NCBI GenBank assembly: GCA_034434335.1
Contig: DAOTZS010000268.1
Location: 1 to 18,549, forward strand
DNA length: 18,549 nt
Direction: 5' to 3'
Origin: DAOTZS01 sp034434335
GTDB taxonomy: Bacteria; Chloroflexota; Anaerolineae; CG2-30-64-16
How positions within the stretch are numbered: position 1 is the stretch's first letter; each line of letters begins with the position of its first letter. The translations under genes and the position numbers were made by a program. Shown piece by piece: positions 1-7,488 of the stretch. The notes beneath the pieces were generated by a model that searched no databases, was not told the DNA's origin, and saw only the letters and a program-made list of their open reading frames with translations.

Positions 1-920
1 CCAGCGTCAGCCAGGTCCTGCCCGAATCGAAGATCCTGGCCTTTGCCGGGCGTCCGGTGAGGGCCGAGGCCTGGATACGGCCCCTGGACGAGGACACCGA
101 GGCCTGTCTGATCCTGGAAGACGGGATAAGCACCACTTTTTCTTGTGAGCGGTCCCCGGCCGTCTGGGAACGGAGGGAGCTGGTGCATACCCTGGCTGCG
201 GACGCCACCTATCTCAGGGTAGTGTTGACCGTGGGTCCGCGGGGCGATTTTGCGGCCACAGGCAGCTTTCTGGCCGACGATGTCAGCCTCTGGGCTGATG
301 GCCAGCCTTTGGCGCTGGCCAACTCGGGTTTTGAGGCCGCAGGCTCGCCTCTGCTGACGTGGGTAGGGGAGATGGCAAGCCGGTTGCAGTGGCCGGCCGG
401 GCTGTGGCATGGCTGGTTCAACCGTGCCAGCTATAGGCCAGAGCACCTGGCCCGCTATCTGCTGTATGTAGCCCTGGCTTTCGCTCATTTCTGGGGAGAT
501 TTCGGCTGGCTACAGTTGCCGCTGCCCCTGGGGTGGTATGCCCTTTTCGCCGGCCTGAGCCTCTTTAGCACCCTGGGCTTGATGCGGGCCGGGGCGCGAC
601 GCCTTCAGGTGTCGGGCCGAGAGCTCTCGAGCAGGGACCGCTGGCTGCTGGTGTTGGCCGGCGCAGCCGGATTTGCTCTGCTGGCGGTTTTCCTGCCCAT
701 GATTGGCCAGCGTTGGCAGCCCCAGGGCCGCTACTTGTTCCCGGCCCTGGTACCCATGCTGACGTTGTTGCTCTATGGCCTGCGGAGCTGGTTGCCGTGT
801 CACATGGACCCCTGGCTACAGCGAGCCGCGCTAGGGGGATGGATCCTGCTCCTCACTGGCCTGGACCAGACGGCACTCTGGCAGGTGCTCTATCGGGCGT
901 ACATTCACCCTGGCGGTTGA
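1..920 (+). CDS. DUF2142-like membrane protein with jelly-roll domain, 3' part only
   Basis: The reading frame is open from the first full codon at position 3, so the gene begins upstream of the window; 305 codons are visible. Residues 1 to about 97 resemble the end of a beta jelly-roll (CBM4/9-like) domain, finishing in DDVSLW, followed by NSGFE at 107-111. The rest is membrane protein: a hydrophobic segment with FWGDFGW (163-169), a loop with QGRYLFP (241-247), and a last helix near the C-terminus. The FWG-x-FGW and QGRYLFPAL signatures are what I associate with DUF2142, polytopic proteins distantly like PMT-type glycosyltransferases and often found in polysaccharide loci. A lipid-linked-sugar glycosyltransferase or polymer-binding role is inference. 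The stop is 12 bp before the next gene, so the two are probably co-transcribed. Confidence 0.6.
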   Translation, partial: SVSQVLPESKILAFAGRPVRAEAWIRPLDEDTEACLILEDGISTTFSCERSPAVWERRELVHTLAADATYLRVVLTVGPRGDFAATGSFLADDVSLWADGQPLALANSGFEAAGSPLLTWVGEMASRLQWPAGLWHGWFNRASYRPEHLARYLLYVALAFAHFWGDFGWLQLPLPLGWYALFAGLSLFSTLGLMRAGARRLQVSGRELSSRDRWLLVLAGAAGFALLAVFLPMIGQRWQPQGRYLFPALVPMLTLLLYGLRSWLPCHMDPWLQRAALGGWILLLTGLDQTALWQVLYRAYIHPGG

Positions 921-932
921 AAGGTTAAACAG

Positions 933-2585
933 GTGACGATAAACAGCACGCGCGTTTTGTGCATTGGCCTGGACGGCGCCACCCTGGACGTCGTCGAGCC
1001 CCTGGCCGAGATCGGCTACCTGCCCAACTTGCGGGCGCTGATGGAGAGAGGCGCCTGGGGCCGGCTGGACTCTACCCGGCCGCCTCTCAGCCCGCCGGCC
1101 TGGGCCACCTTCGCCACGGGGGTCAACCCGGGCGTCCATGGGGTCTTCGATTTCGTCACCCGGGCCGAGGATGGCACCTTTCGGGTGGCCAACGGCGCCA
1201 GCCTGCGCCAGCCGACCTTCTGGGCCCGGCTGAGCGCGGCCGGCCGTACGGTGGGCGTGGTCAACGTGCCCCTCACCTACCCGCCGACACCGGTCAACGG
1301 TTTCATGGTCAGCGGCATGGATGCCCCCCGCAAGAGCACCCCTACCACTTATCCGCCTGATCTGGCTGCCGAGATCGTGGCTCGTTTTGGCACCTACTGG
1401 GTAGAGCGCCACACCGCCAGCCTCCTGCCGCTCTCTTCCCGGCGCTTCCTCAGCCGTTATGTCGCTGACACCCTGGCCATGATGCGCCGGCGCGGCCAGG
1501 TGACGCGCTGGCTGCTTGAAAGCTACCGGCCAGAACTGCTGGTAGTGGTCTTCATCGGGACAGACCGTCTGCAACATCTCGACGGCCAGGCGTTGGAGGC
1601 CATTACGTCGCGTCGTGGCCTGGACCGGGCGGCCCTGGCAGATAACCCTGTGGCAGCCGCCTACCGCACCGCCGACCAGGAGATCGGCCACCTGTTGGAG
1701 GCAGTGGACAGCACCTGGCACATCGTCGTGATGTCCGACCACGGCTTCCGGCCCTACGAGCGGGTCTTCAACCTGAACCGTTGGCTGATGGAGCAGGGAT
1801 TTCTGGCCCTAAAACCACGGCGCTGGCCACCGCGCGTCGGTGGCCCGTTGCAGGGATTATGGGCACGCCTGCGCGGCCGGGTAGCGGGGACGGGGGTTCC
1901 TGGCCCCCTGGAGCGCTTCCTGGCCGCGGTAGATTGGCCACACACGGTAGCCTATTCGTTTGGCGCCTTTGGCAGCCTCTATCTCAACCTGCGCGGCCGC
2001 GAGCCACACGGGGTGGTCGCCACAGTCGCCGAGGGAGAGGCACTCCTCGCCGCCATCGCTGAGAAGTTACAGACGTGGCGTGATCCAGAAACAGGTGCGG
2101 CCGTGATCGCCCGGGTTGAGCGGGGCCAGGGACTGTATAAGGGGCCCATGGCCGGCTGGGGGCCCGATCTGGTCATGGAGATGGCCCCAGGGTACTTCAT
2201 CCGTAACAGCCTGGAGACCTGGTCCTCGCGGCTGGTTGAGCCGGCCGGGCAATATGCCGGTCGGCAACTGCCTCACACGGCCATGCACGACCCGCAGGGG
2301 TTGCTGATCATGGCTGGGCCGGCAGCCCGGAAGGCCGCGGCGCAGCCGGCCCATGCCGGGATCATCGACCTGGCGCCTACCCTTCTGTACCTGGCCGGGG
2401 AACCGGTGCCTTCGTCGTTGGAGGGAAAGGTCCTTGTGGACTGGCTGGATGCGCACTATGTGGCACAACACCCCGTTCGTCATGGCGACGGCGAAGTGGG
2501 GGCAACTGGCCTGGCCCACGATTACACCCCAGAAGAAGAGCGCATTGTAGCTGCTCACCTGCAACGTCTGGGGTATCTGCTTTGA
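933..2585 (+). CDS. Alkaline-phosphatase-superfamily phosphodiesterase (AP1)
   Basis: A 550-residue protein of the type I phosphodiesterase/nucleotide pyrophosphatase fold. All expected two-metal ligands are visible: D14 in GLDGAT, the candidate nucleophile S53 in PPLSPPAW, D211 and H215 in DRLQH, D269 and H270 in SDHG, and a last histidine near H448/H452 before GLLIMAGP. The IDLAPT segment and the C-terminal tail ending LGYLL are typical of the family. I see no signal peptide or membrane helix, so it is probably cytoplasmic. The GTG start at 933 is preceded by AAAGG at 920-924 with 8-nt spacing, and it places the metal Asp at residue 14, as in AP2. Substrate is unknown; a nucleotide-sugar, a lipid-linked sugar phosphate or a phospho-substituent are possibilities. 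It is the first of three paralogues in the locus. Confidence 0.85.
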   Translation: MTINSTRVLCIGLDGATLDVVEPLAEIGYLPNLRALMERGAWGRLDSTRPPLSPPAWATFATGVNPGVHGVFDFVTRAEDGTFRVANGASLRQPTFWARLSAAGRTVGVVNVPLTYPPTPVNGFMVSGMDAPRKSTPTTYPPDLAAEIVARFGTYWVERHTASLLPLSSRRFLSRYVADTLAMMRRRGQVTRWLLESYRPELLVVVFIGTDRLQHLDGQALEAITSRRGLDRAALADNPVAAAYRTADQEIGHLLEAVDSTWHIVVMSDHGFRPYERVFNLNRWLMEQGFLALKPRRWPPRVGGPLQGLWARLRGRVAGTGVPGPLERFLAAVDWPHTVAYSFGAFGSLYLNLRGREPHGVVATVAEGEALLAAIAEKLQTWRDPETGAAVIARVERGQGLYKGPMAGWGPDLVMEMAPGYFIRNSLETWSSRLVEPAGQYAGRQLPHTAMHDPQGLLIMAGPAARKAAAQPAHAGIIDLAPTLLYLAGEPVPSSLEGKVLVDWLDAHYVAQHPVRHGDGEVGATGLAHDYTPEEERIVAAHLQRLGYLL

Positions 2586-2618
2586 GCGGCCGCCGGATGC
2601 CAAGAGCTTGTCTGAAAA

Positions 2619-2622
2619 AGGA
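2619..2622 (+). promoter_or_regulatory. Strong Shine-Dalgarno before wzx1; start ambiguous
   Basis: GGAG within AAAAAGGAGTG lies 20 nt before the first in-frame GTG (2643), too far for normal use, but only 8 nt before an in-frame CTG at 2631. GTG at 2643 and GTG at 2649 have no good ribosome site of their own. Either translation starts at the rare CTG codon, adding four residues, or a GTG is used with weak signals. Confidence 0.4.
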
Positions 2623-2642
2623 GTGATCCTCTGACAACGAGT

Positions 2643-4145
2643 GTGGTCGTGGCTCACAGTGCCGCGCGGCGGGTGGCGCGCAATACAGTAGCCCTGCTCA
2701 TGGGGTCGGCCGGCAGGATGTTGCTCAGCACCCTGTTGCAGGTGCTGGTAGCGCGCCAACTGGGAGCGGTTGGCCTGGGTAAGTATACCCTCATGCTCGC
2801 GCTGGTGAGCATCTTCCAGACGGTCAGCGAACTGGGATTGCCGTCGCTGACAATCCGCGAGGCAGCCCGGGCACGCAGCGCGCTCGGGCAGTACTTCTAC
2901 GCGGCCGGCACCTTGCAGTTGATCGCCTCTGGCGTGGCCTGGGCCGGCATGGTGGGCCTGGGTGCCCTGTTGGGCTATCCGCAGGACACCCGCCTGATGC
3001 TACTGATCGGCGGCGCGAGCCTGATCCCGTATGCGATCGTCTCGGCTACCTTCACGATCCTGCAGGCCCAGGAGCGCATGGTGCCGGTGGCGGCGATAGA
3101 TATCGCCGGGGTAACGCTCAATGTGTTGATCAATGCTGGCTTGCTGTGGTTGGGGTTTGGGGTGATCTACCTGGCCGGGACGCTGGTCGTCACCCAGAGC
3201 CTGGCCGCAGTGGCCGCGCTGTGGGTGCTGGCTTCTCTTGCCCCCTTGCGCGGGGACAAGAGAAGCCAGCGGGCAGAGGTCGGGTACAGCCTGGGCCGGC
3301 CAGCATGGTATCCAGGGTTGATGCGAGCCCTGCTGTCTTTCGCGCCCGAGTTTTTCCTGCTGGCCCTGTCGGTGGTAGCCTTCAGCCGGCTGGATGTGCT
3401 GGCGCTCTCGCGGTTGAGGGGAGAGGCTGAGGTGGGGGTTTATACCGCCGCCTTCCTGATCGTGAATGCTGCCAATCTGGCGTTCATCAGCTATGGTAAC
3501 GCCATCTATCCTCGTCTGGCCCATCTCTTCACCAGCGACCCGGGCCGCTTCTCCGCGTTGGGCGAGCGCATCAGCAAGCACGCGCTGATCCTGTCCCTGC
3601 CCGTGGCCGTCGGCGGGATGCTGCTGGCCGACCAGATCATCGCTCTCATTTACCATAGCGCGCAGTATGCGCACTCGGCCGCGGTCCTGCGCCTGGTAGT
3701 CTGGTATGCGGTGCCCTTTGCGTTGAACGCCGTGTTGTCTCGCCTCCTGCTGAGCAGCAACCGGCAGCGCCAGAGTGTTTACGTGGCGGGAGCGAAGCTG
3801 GCCTTCGCGCTGATCGCCTATCTGGTCCTGATCCCGCCGCTGGGGGTCATAGGGGCGGCATTGGCCACCGTGCTCTCGGCTGCCTTGGGCACGGTCATGA
3901 ATTGGTTGTATGTGGCCAGATATGTGGTACGCCTCAGGGTTTTGCACATACTGGCCCGGCCGGGCCTGGCTGCCCTGGGCATGGCGGCAGTGTTGCTTCT
4001 CCTGCGGACTCATGTGGCCATCGAGATCATCTGCGGGGCGGCAGTGTACGTTGCGCTGACCCTGGTCCTGGGTGGGCTGGATGGGGAGGATTTGGGGGTG
4101 CTGCGCGGGTTATGGAGTGGTCGGCCGGCCACGGAGGGCAGATGA
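2643..4145 (+). CDS. Oligosaccharide flippase, Wzx/MOP family (copy 1)
   Basis: A 500-residue, very hydrophobic protein with roughly 12-14 predicted membrane segments. Its start (ARNTVALLMGSAGRMLL), an early GLGKYTLMLA segment and a central FSRLDVLALSRL motif are typical of polysaccharide-biosynthesis Wzx proteins in the MOP/MATE-like superfamily. The family moves undecaprenyl-diphosphate-linked repeat units across the inner membrane. The start is ambiguous (GTG 2643, GTG 2649 or CTG 2631). The stop overlaps the next gene as ATGA. It shares clear local similarity with the second flippase at 8507, but its loop between the two halves is about 13 residues longer, and that loop is encoded by a long DNA hairpin (3227-3270). 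Having two flippases in one locus suggests two lipid-linked substrates or divergence after duplication. Confidence 0.85.
   Translation: MVVAHSAARRVARNTVALLMGSAGRMLLSTLLQVLVARQLGAVGLGKYTLMLALVSIFQTVSELGLPSLTIREAARARSALGQYFYAAGTLQLIASGVAWAGMVGLGALLGYPQDTRLMLLIGGASLIPYAIVSATFTILQAQERMVPVAAIDIAGVTLNVLINAGLLWLGFGVIYLAGTLVVTQSLAAVAALWVLASLAPLRGDKRSQRAEVGYSLGRPAWYPGLMRALLSFAPEFFLLALSVVAFSRLDVLALSRLRGEAEVGVYTAAFLIVNAANLAFISYGNAIYPRLAHLFTSDPGRFSALGERISKHALILSLPVAVGGMLLADQIIALIYHSAQYAHSAAVLRLVVWYAVPFALNAVLSRLLLSSNRQRQSVYVAGAKLAFALIAYLVLIPPLGVIGAALATVLSAALGTVMNWLYVARYVVRLRVLHILARPGLAALGMAAVLLLLRTHVAIEIICGAAVYVALTLVLGGLDGEDLGVLRGLWSGRPATEGR
3227..3270 (+). repeat. 44-nt in-frame hairpin inside wzx1
   Basis: The arm GCTGGCTTCTCTTG (3227-3240) is the perfect reverse complement of CAAGAGAAGCCAGC (3257-3270). 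Inside, after one mismatch, CCCC (3242-3245) pairs with GGGG (3252-3255) around a TTGCGC loop. That makes 18 pairs in 44 nt with a single internal mismatch. There is no T-tract, so it is not an intrinsic terminator. It encodes about 15 residues around residue 195-209, in the loop joining the two halves of the flippase, where the paralogue is shorter. Confidence 0.8.
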
Positions 4146-5851
4146 GCAGTTCCTGGCCGCGTGTCTTGATCATTGGCTGGGATGGCGCGGACTGGTCGCT
4201 GTTGGGGCCGCTCCTTGATGAGGGCCACCTGCCAAACCTGGCTGCTCTGGCAGCCAGGGGCGTCGCCGCACCATTGCGTTCCACGCGGCCGCCTGTCACC
4301 GGGCCAGCCTGGGCCAGCTTCGCCACTGGCCTTCATCCGGGCCATCACGGCCTCCTGAGCTGGCAGCTCCCGCTCGATGAGCACTTTCAGCGGGCCTGGG
4401 TAGACAGCCGGACGGTGGGCCGGCCCTGCCTGTGGGATTGGCTGACCCGGGCCGGGTTGCGCAGCGGGGTGATCGGGCTGCCCGTGACTTACCCTGTCGC
4501 GCCCCTCAACGGCATAATGATCAGTGGCATGTTGACACCCGGCCTGGAGAGCCCCTTCATCCATCCGCCTGAGCTGGCCGCTGAGTTCAGGGCCTCTTTC
4601 CCGGCCTACCCTTTTGACGTAGACTTACAGGATGTCGAGCGTGACGTCGTCAGCCTGCCGGGCATCCGCCGATACCTGGCCGAGGTGGGCGCTGCGCTGC
4701 GTCAACGGGCCGGAGCCGTGAAGTGGCTGTGGGAGCAGGGGCCGTATGACTGCGTAGTCGTGGTGTTCGAGACCCCCGACCGGCTTCAGCACCCGTTCTA
4801 CCAGTTCGTCTCGGGCCGGCCAGCTTCCCCTCGCGCGGACTGGCAGACAGCGCGGGAGCTGGTCCTCGGCGTGTACAGGGAGTTGGATGCAGCCCTGGGC
4901 ACCCTGCTGGAGCGAGTGGATTTGGCCCAGACCACAGTGCTGATGGCCTCAGACCACGGATTTGGCCCCCTGCGCCGCGACTTCTACCTGACCAACTGGC
5001 TGGTGGAGGCCGGCTACGCGGCCTATGCCGAGGCACGGGTGGCGACTCGAGCCCTGCTTGCCCGGGCGATCAGGCCGTTCAAACGCCTGCTGCCCGCCTC
5101 ATGGCTGCGCGGTGGCCGCGCCAGCTTCGCGGCCTACCGGCAACTGGATTGGTCGCGCACGGTGGCCTATCCGGGGCTCAGCACCGAGGAGGGGGTGTGG
5201 ATTAACGTGCGGGGCCGAGAGCCGGCCGGTGTCGTGGAGCCCGGCGCTCAGTACGAGCGCCTGCGCGACGAAATCGGCCAGGCGCTGCTGGCCCTGCGCG
5301 ACCCTTTGGATGGCCAGCCAGTGATTACGGCGATATGGCGCCGCGAAGAGCTTTACGATGAGCCATTTTGCCGCCGCGCGGCCGACCTGGTCTTCAGGAT
5401 GGCCGACGGCTATCGGGTGGTGACGGAGCGGGGCGAGGGTGCCCTGACCGCCGACAGGGAAAGGTTGGGCAAAGGGATCCACCGTGACCGCGGCCTGTTC
5501 CTGGCTGCCGGCCGGGGTGTGGCGCCCGGCCGGCTGAGAGAAGAAGGCCAGGGCAGACGCGTTGGCGAGTCTCCCCTTATCACGGGCTATGTGCCTCACC
5601 TGGTGGACGTAGTGCCTACCGCCCTGGCCTGCCTGGGAGTGCCTGTGGCGAGCCAGGGGCTACAAGGAGCTGAGGCATTGGACGGGCGAGTGCTATATGA
5701 GATTTTGCCTGGGTTGGCTGGAGAGCCGACGCGTGGGCAGGAAGTGGAGCCGGAGATCTCGGCTGCAGACACTGGTGCAGCCCCGGCCTACAGCGACGCC
5801 GAAGCTGAGGTCGTGCGCCGGCGCCTTGCCGCGCTGGGCTATCTGGACTGA
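4142..5851 (+). CDS. Alkaline-phosphatase-superfamily phosphodiesterase (AP2)
   Basis: A 569-residue paralogue of AP1. I chose the ATG at 4142 because it overlaps the wzx1 stop (ATGA), follows GGAGGG at 4133-4138, and puts the metal Asp at D14 exactly as in AP1. A longer frame open from 3902 only runs over wzx1. Catalytic residues seen: D14 (GWDGAD), candidate nucleophile T53 (PPVTGPAW, Thr where AP1 and AP3 have Ser), D213 and H217 (DRLQH), D271 and H272 (SDHG), H447 (GIHRDRG). After the last ligand it has a longer segment than AP3, encoded partly by an inverted repeat at 5507-5534. It ends in LGYLD. No signal peptide or membrane helix is evident, so it is probably cytoplasmic. Phosphodiesterase or pyrophosphatase activity is known for the fold; the substrate is not inferable. 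Confidence 0.85.
   Translation: MSSSWPRVLIIGWDGADWSLLGPLLDEGHLPNLAALAARGVAAPLRSTRPPVTGPAWASFATGLHPGHHGLLSWQLPLDEHFQRAWVDSRTVGRPCLWDWLTRAGLRSGVIGLPVTYPVAPLNGIMISGMLTPGLESPFIHPPELAAEFRASFPAYPFDVDLQDVERDVVSLPGIRRYLAEVGAALRQRAGAVKWLWEQGPYDCVVVVFETPDRLQHPFYQFVSGRPASPRADWQTARELVLGVYRELDAALGTLLERVDLAQTTVLMASDHGFGPLRRDFYLTNWLVEAGYAAYAEARVATRALLARAIRPFKRLLPASWLRGGRASFAAYRQLDWSRTVAYPGLSTEEGVWINVRGREPAGVVEPGAQYERLRDEIGQALLALRDPLDGQPVITAIWRREELYDEPFCRRAADLVFRMADGYRVVTERGEGALTADRERLGKGIHRDRGLFLAAGRGVAPGRLREEGQGRRVGESPLITGYVPHLVDVVPTALACLGVPVASQGLQGAEALDGRVLYEILPGLAGEPTRGQEVEPEISAADTGAAPAYSDAEAEVVRRRLAALGYLD
5507..5534 (+). repeat. Inverted repeat inside AP2
   Basis: GCCGGCCGGG (5507-5516) and CCCGGCCGGC (5525-5534) are perfect 10-bp complements around an 8-nt loop. 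The repeat lies in the segment just after the last metal-ligand histidine of AP2. In such GC-rich sequence a single 10-bp stem could arise by chance. Confidence 0.5.
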
Positions 5852-5856
5852 GGGGT

Positions 5857-7488
5857 ATGGCGACCCATAAGAGCACCGCGCGCGTGATGGTCTTGGGCCT
5901 CGACGGCGCGACCTGGGACCTGTTGGGGCCATGGTTGGAGGCCGGCTATCTGCCCAACCTGGCAGCATTGCGCGCCAGCGCGGCCTGGGGCCGGTTGCGC
6001 TCGACCACGCCTCCTTTCAGCGCCACGGCCTGGACCACTTTTGCCACCGGCGTGAACCCCGGCCGGCATGGCATCTTCGACTTTTGGATCCGCCGGGGCA
6101 ACGAACGGCAGCCGATCAGCAGCCTGGCTGTAGGAGCTCCTACACTGTGGGATCTCGTGAGCCAGGCCGGCCAGCGGGTGGCGGTGATCAACCTGCCGGT
6201 GACCTATCCCCCTCGCCCTGTCAACGGGGTGATGGTGTCGGGGATGATGACACCGGGTGAAAAGGCAACTTACACCTATCCGCCCGAGCTCAAGGAACAG
6301 TTGCGCGCGGTGGCAGGCGGTTATCGGGCCGATCCTTATGCAGCCATCACCCAGTCGCGCGCCTTCTTGCGCCAGGCACGCGAGTGGGTCTGCCGACGGG
6401 AACGTGCCCATCGCTGGCTGCTGCTGCGTGAGCCGTGGGACCTGTTCATCAACGTTATCCAGGCGCCCGACCCTATTCAGCACTACTTCTGGACCTTCTT
6501 GCTGCCCGGCCATCCCGACTACGACACGAGGGAAGGGGAGGTCTTGCGCGGCCTGGCCCTGGACGTCTTCCGAGAGGTTGACACGATCGTGGGCCAACGC
6601 CTGAGGTTGTTGGGGCCCTGGGATACCCTGCTGGTCATGTCAGACCATGGCGCGGGTGAGGCCACCCACTGGTTCAACCTCAACCGCTGGCTGGCAGAGG
6701 CGGGCTTCCTGGCCTTGAGCGGCCGCGGCCGGCCAGGGGTCCTGGCCGGCCGGCTGGACGGGGGCAGATTGTTCGACCTGCTGCGCCGGCTTGATATCTT
6801 GCATCTGCGGCAACGGGTGGGCAACCTGGCCCGGCAGCGCCTGCGCGAGCGAGTGGATCGGCTCATGGCGTCGGATGTGGACTGGACGCGCACGGTCGCT
6901 TATGCCGGCAGCCCCTCGGCAGAGGCGATCTATCTGCATACGGCCGGGGGCAGGCTGCAGGGCGCGGCCTATGAGCGGGTGCGGGACGAGATCGCAGAGG
7001 GGCTGCTGGCCCTGGCTGGCCCCGATGGCGGCCCGGTGGTGGAGGCAGTCTATCGCCGGGAAGAGTTGTATCACGGCCCCTACCTGGACCAGGCGCCAGA
7101 CCTGATACTGGAAATCGGGCACCGCCCTTACATCTTGTCCGAAGCCCTCTCGACGCGCGAGCTCTTCACCAGGATCCCGTACCGGGCGGCGCGCGGGCGT
7201 CATCGGCCGGAGGGGATCCTGATGATCTACGGCCCATATGTGCGGCAGCCAGGCGAGCGGCCACCCGCCCGCATCGAAGACCTGGCCCCCACCATCCTGG
7301 CCCTCCTGGGCCTGCCGGTGCCGGCGGAGATGGATGGTCGGGTTTTGTCGGAGTGGCTGGGCGAAGTGCCAGTGGAGACAGGTCTGCCACAGGCCCCGAC
7401 GCTACCAACACCCGCCCTCCCGCCATACTCGGAAGAAGAGGCCGCGGCGATCGCGCGCCGGCTGCGCGCCCTGGGGTATCTGGACTGA
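5857..7488 (+). CDS. Alkaline-phosphatase-superfamily phosphodiesterase (AP3)
   Basis: A 543-residue third paralogue, starting 5 nt after the AP2 stop. AGGGG (5851-5855) sits only 1 nt from the ATG, so reinitiation after AP2 is likely. The full active site is present: D16 (GLDGAT), candidate nucleophile S55 (PPFSATAW), D205 and H209 (DPIQH), D263 and H264 (SDHG), and H449 (GRHRPEG). An EDLAPT segment and the tail ending LGYLD match AP1 and AP2. The final 20 bases of AP2 and AP3 are almost the same at DNA level, which fits duplication. A 27-nt palindrome (6726-6752) encodes part of the variable linker after the SDHG region. No export signal is seen. The stop overlaps the next start by one base (TGATG). 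Confidence 0.85.
   Translation: MATHKSTARVMVLGLDGATWDLLGPWLEAGYLPNLAALRASAAWGRLRSTTPPFSATAWTTFATGVNPGRHGIFDFWIRRGNERQPISSLAVGAPTLWDLVSQAGQRVAVINLPVTYPPRPVNGVMVSGMMTPGEKATYTYPPELKEQLRAVAGGYRADPYAAITQSRAFLRQAREWVCRRERAHRWLLLREPWDLFINVIQAPDPIQHYFWTFLLPGHPDYDTREGEVLRGLALDVFREVDTIVGQRLRLLGPWDTLLVMSDHGAGEATHWFNLNRWLAEAGFLALSGRGRPGVLAGRLDGGRLFDLLRRLDILHLRQRVGNLARQRLRERVDRLMASDVDWTRTVAYAGSPSAEAIYLHTAGGRLQGAAYERVRDEIAEGLLALAGPDGGPVVEAVYRREELYHGPYLDQAPDLILEIGHRPYILSEALSTRELFTRIPYRAARGRHRPEGILMIYGPYVRQPGERPPARIEDLAPTILALLGLPVPAEMDGRVLSEWLGEVPVETGLPQAPTLPTPALPPYSEEEAAAIARRLRALGYLD
6726..6752 (+). repeat. 27-nt perfect palindromic hairpin inside AP3
   Basis: CGGCCGGCCAGG (6726-6737) and CCTGGCCGGCCG (6741-6752) are 12-bp perfect complements around a 3-nt GGT loop. 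It is in frame and encodes Gly/Arg-rich residues in a linker that differs in length and sequence among the three paralogues. There is no T-run, so it is not a terminator. Confidence 0.7.

Noticed and set aside
831..1742. Long minus-strand open frame opposite AP1
   Set aside because: Antisense shadow in GC-rich coding DNA; low-complexity His/Gln/Arg-rich translation with no domain, while the plus strand has full catalytic motifs.
3000..4013. 337-codon minus-strand open frame opposite wzx1
   Set aside because: Gln/Arg/His-rich translation with no recognisable motif; it is the complement of membrane helices.
3902..4141. N-terminal extension of AP2 back to 3902
   Set aside because: It overlaps wzx1 in another frame; ATG 4142 has a ribosome site, an ATGA overlap and aligns with the AP1 N-terminus.
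7353..7487. N-terminal extension of the GT2 gene
   Set aside because: It overlaps the conserved C-terminus of AP3; the GT2 fold begins at the ATG at 7488.
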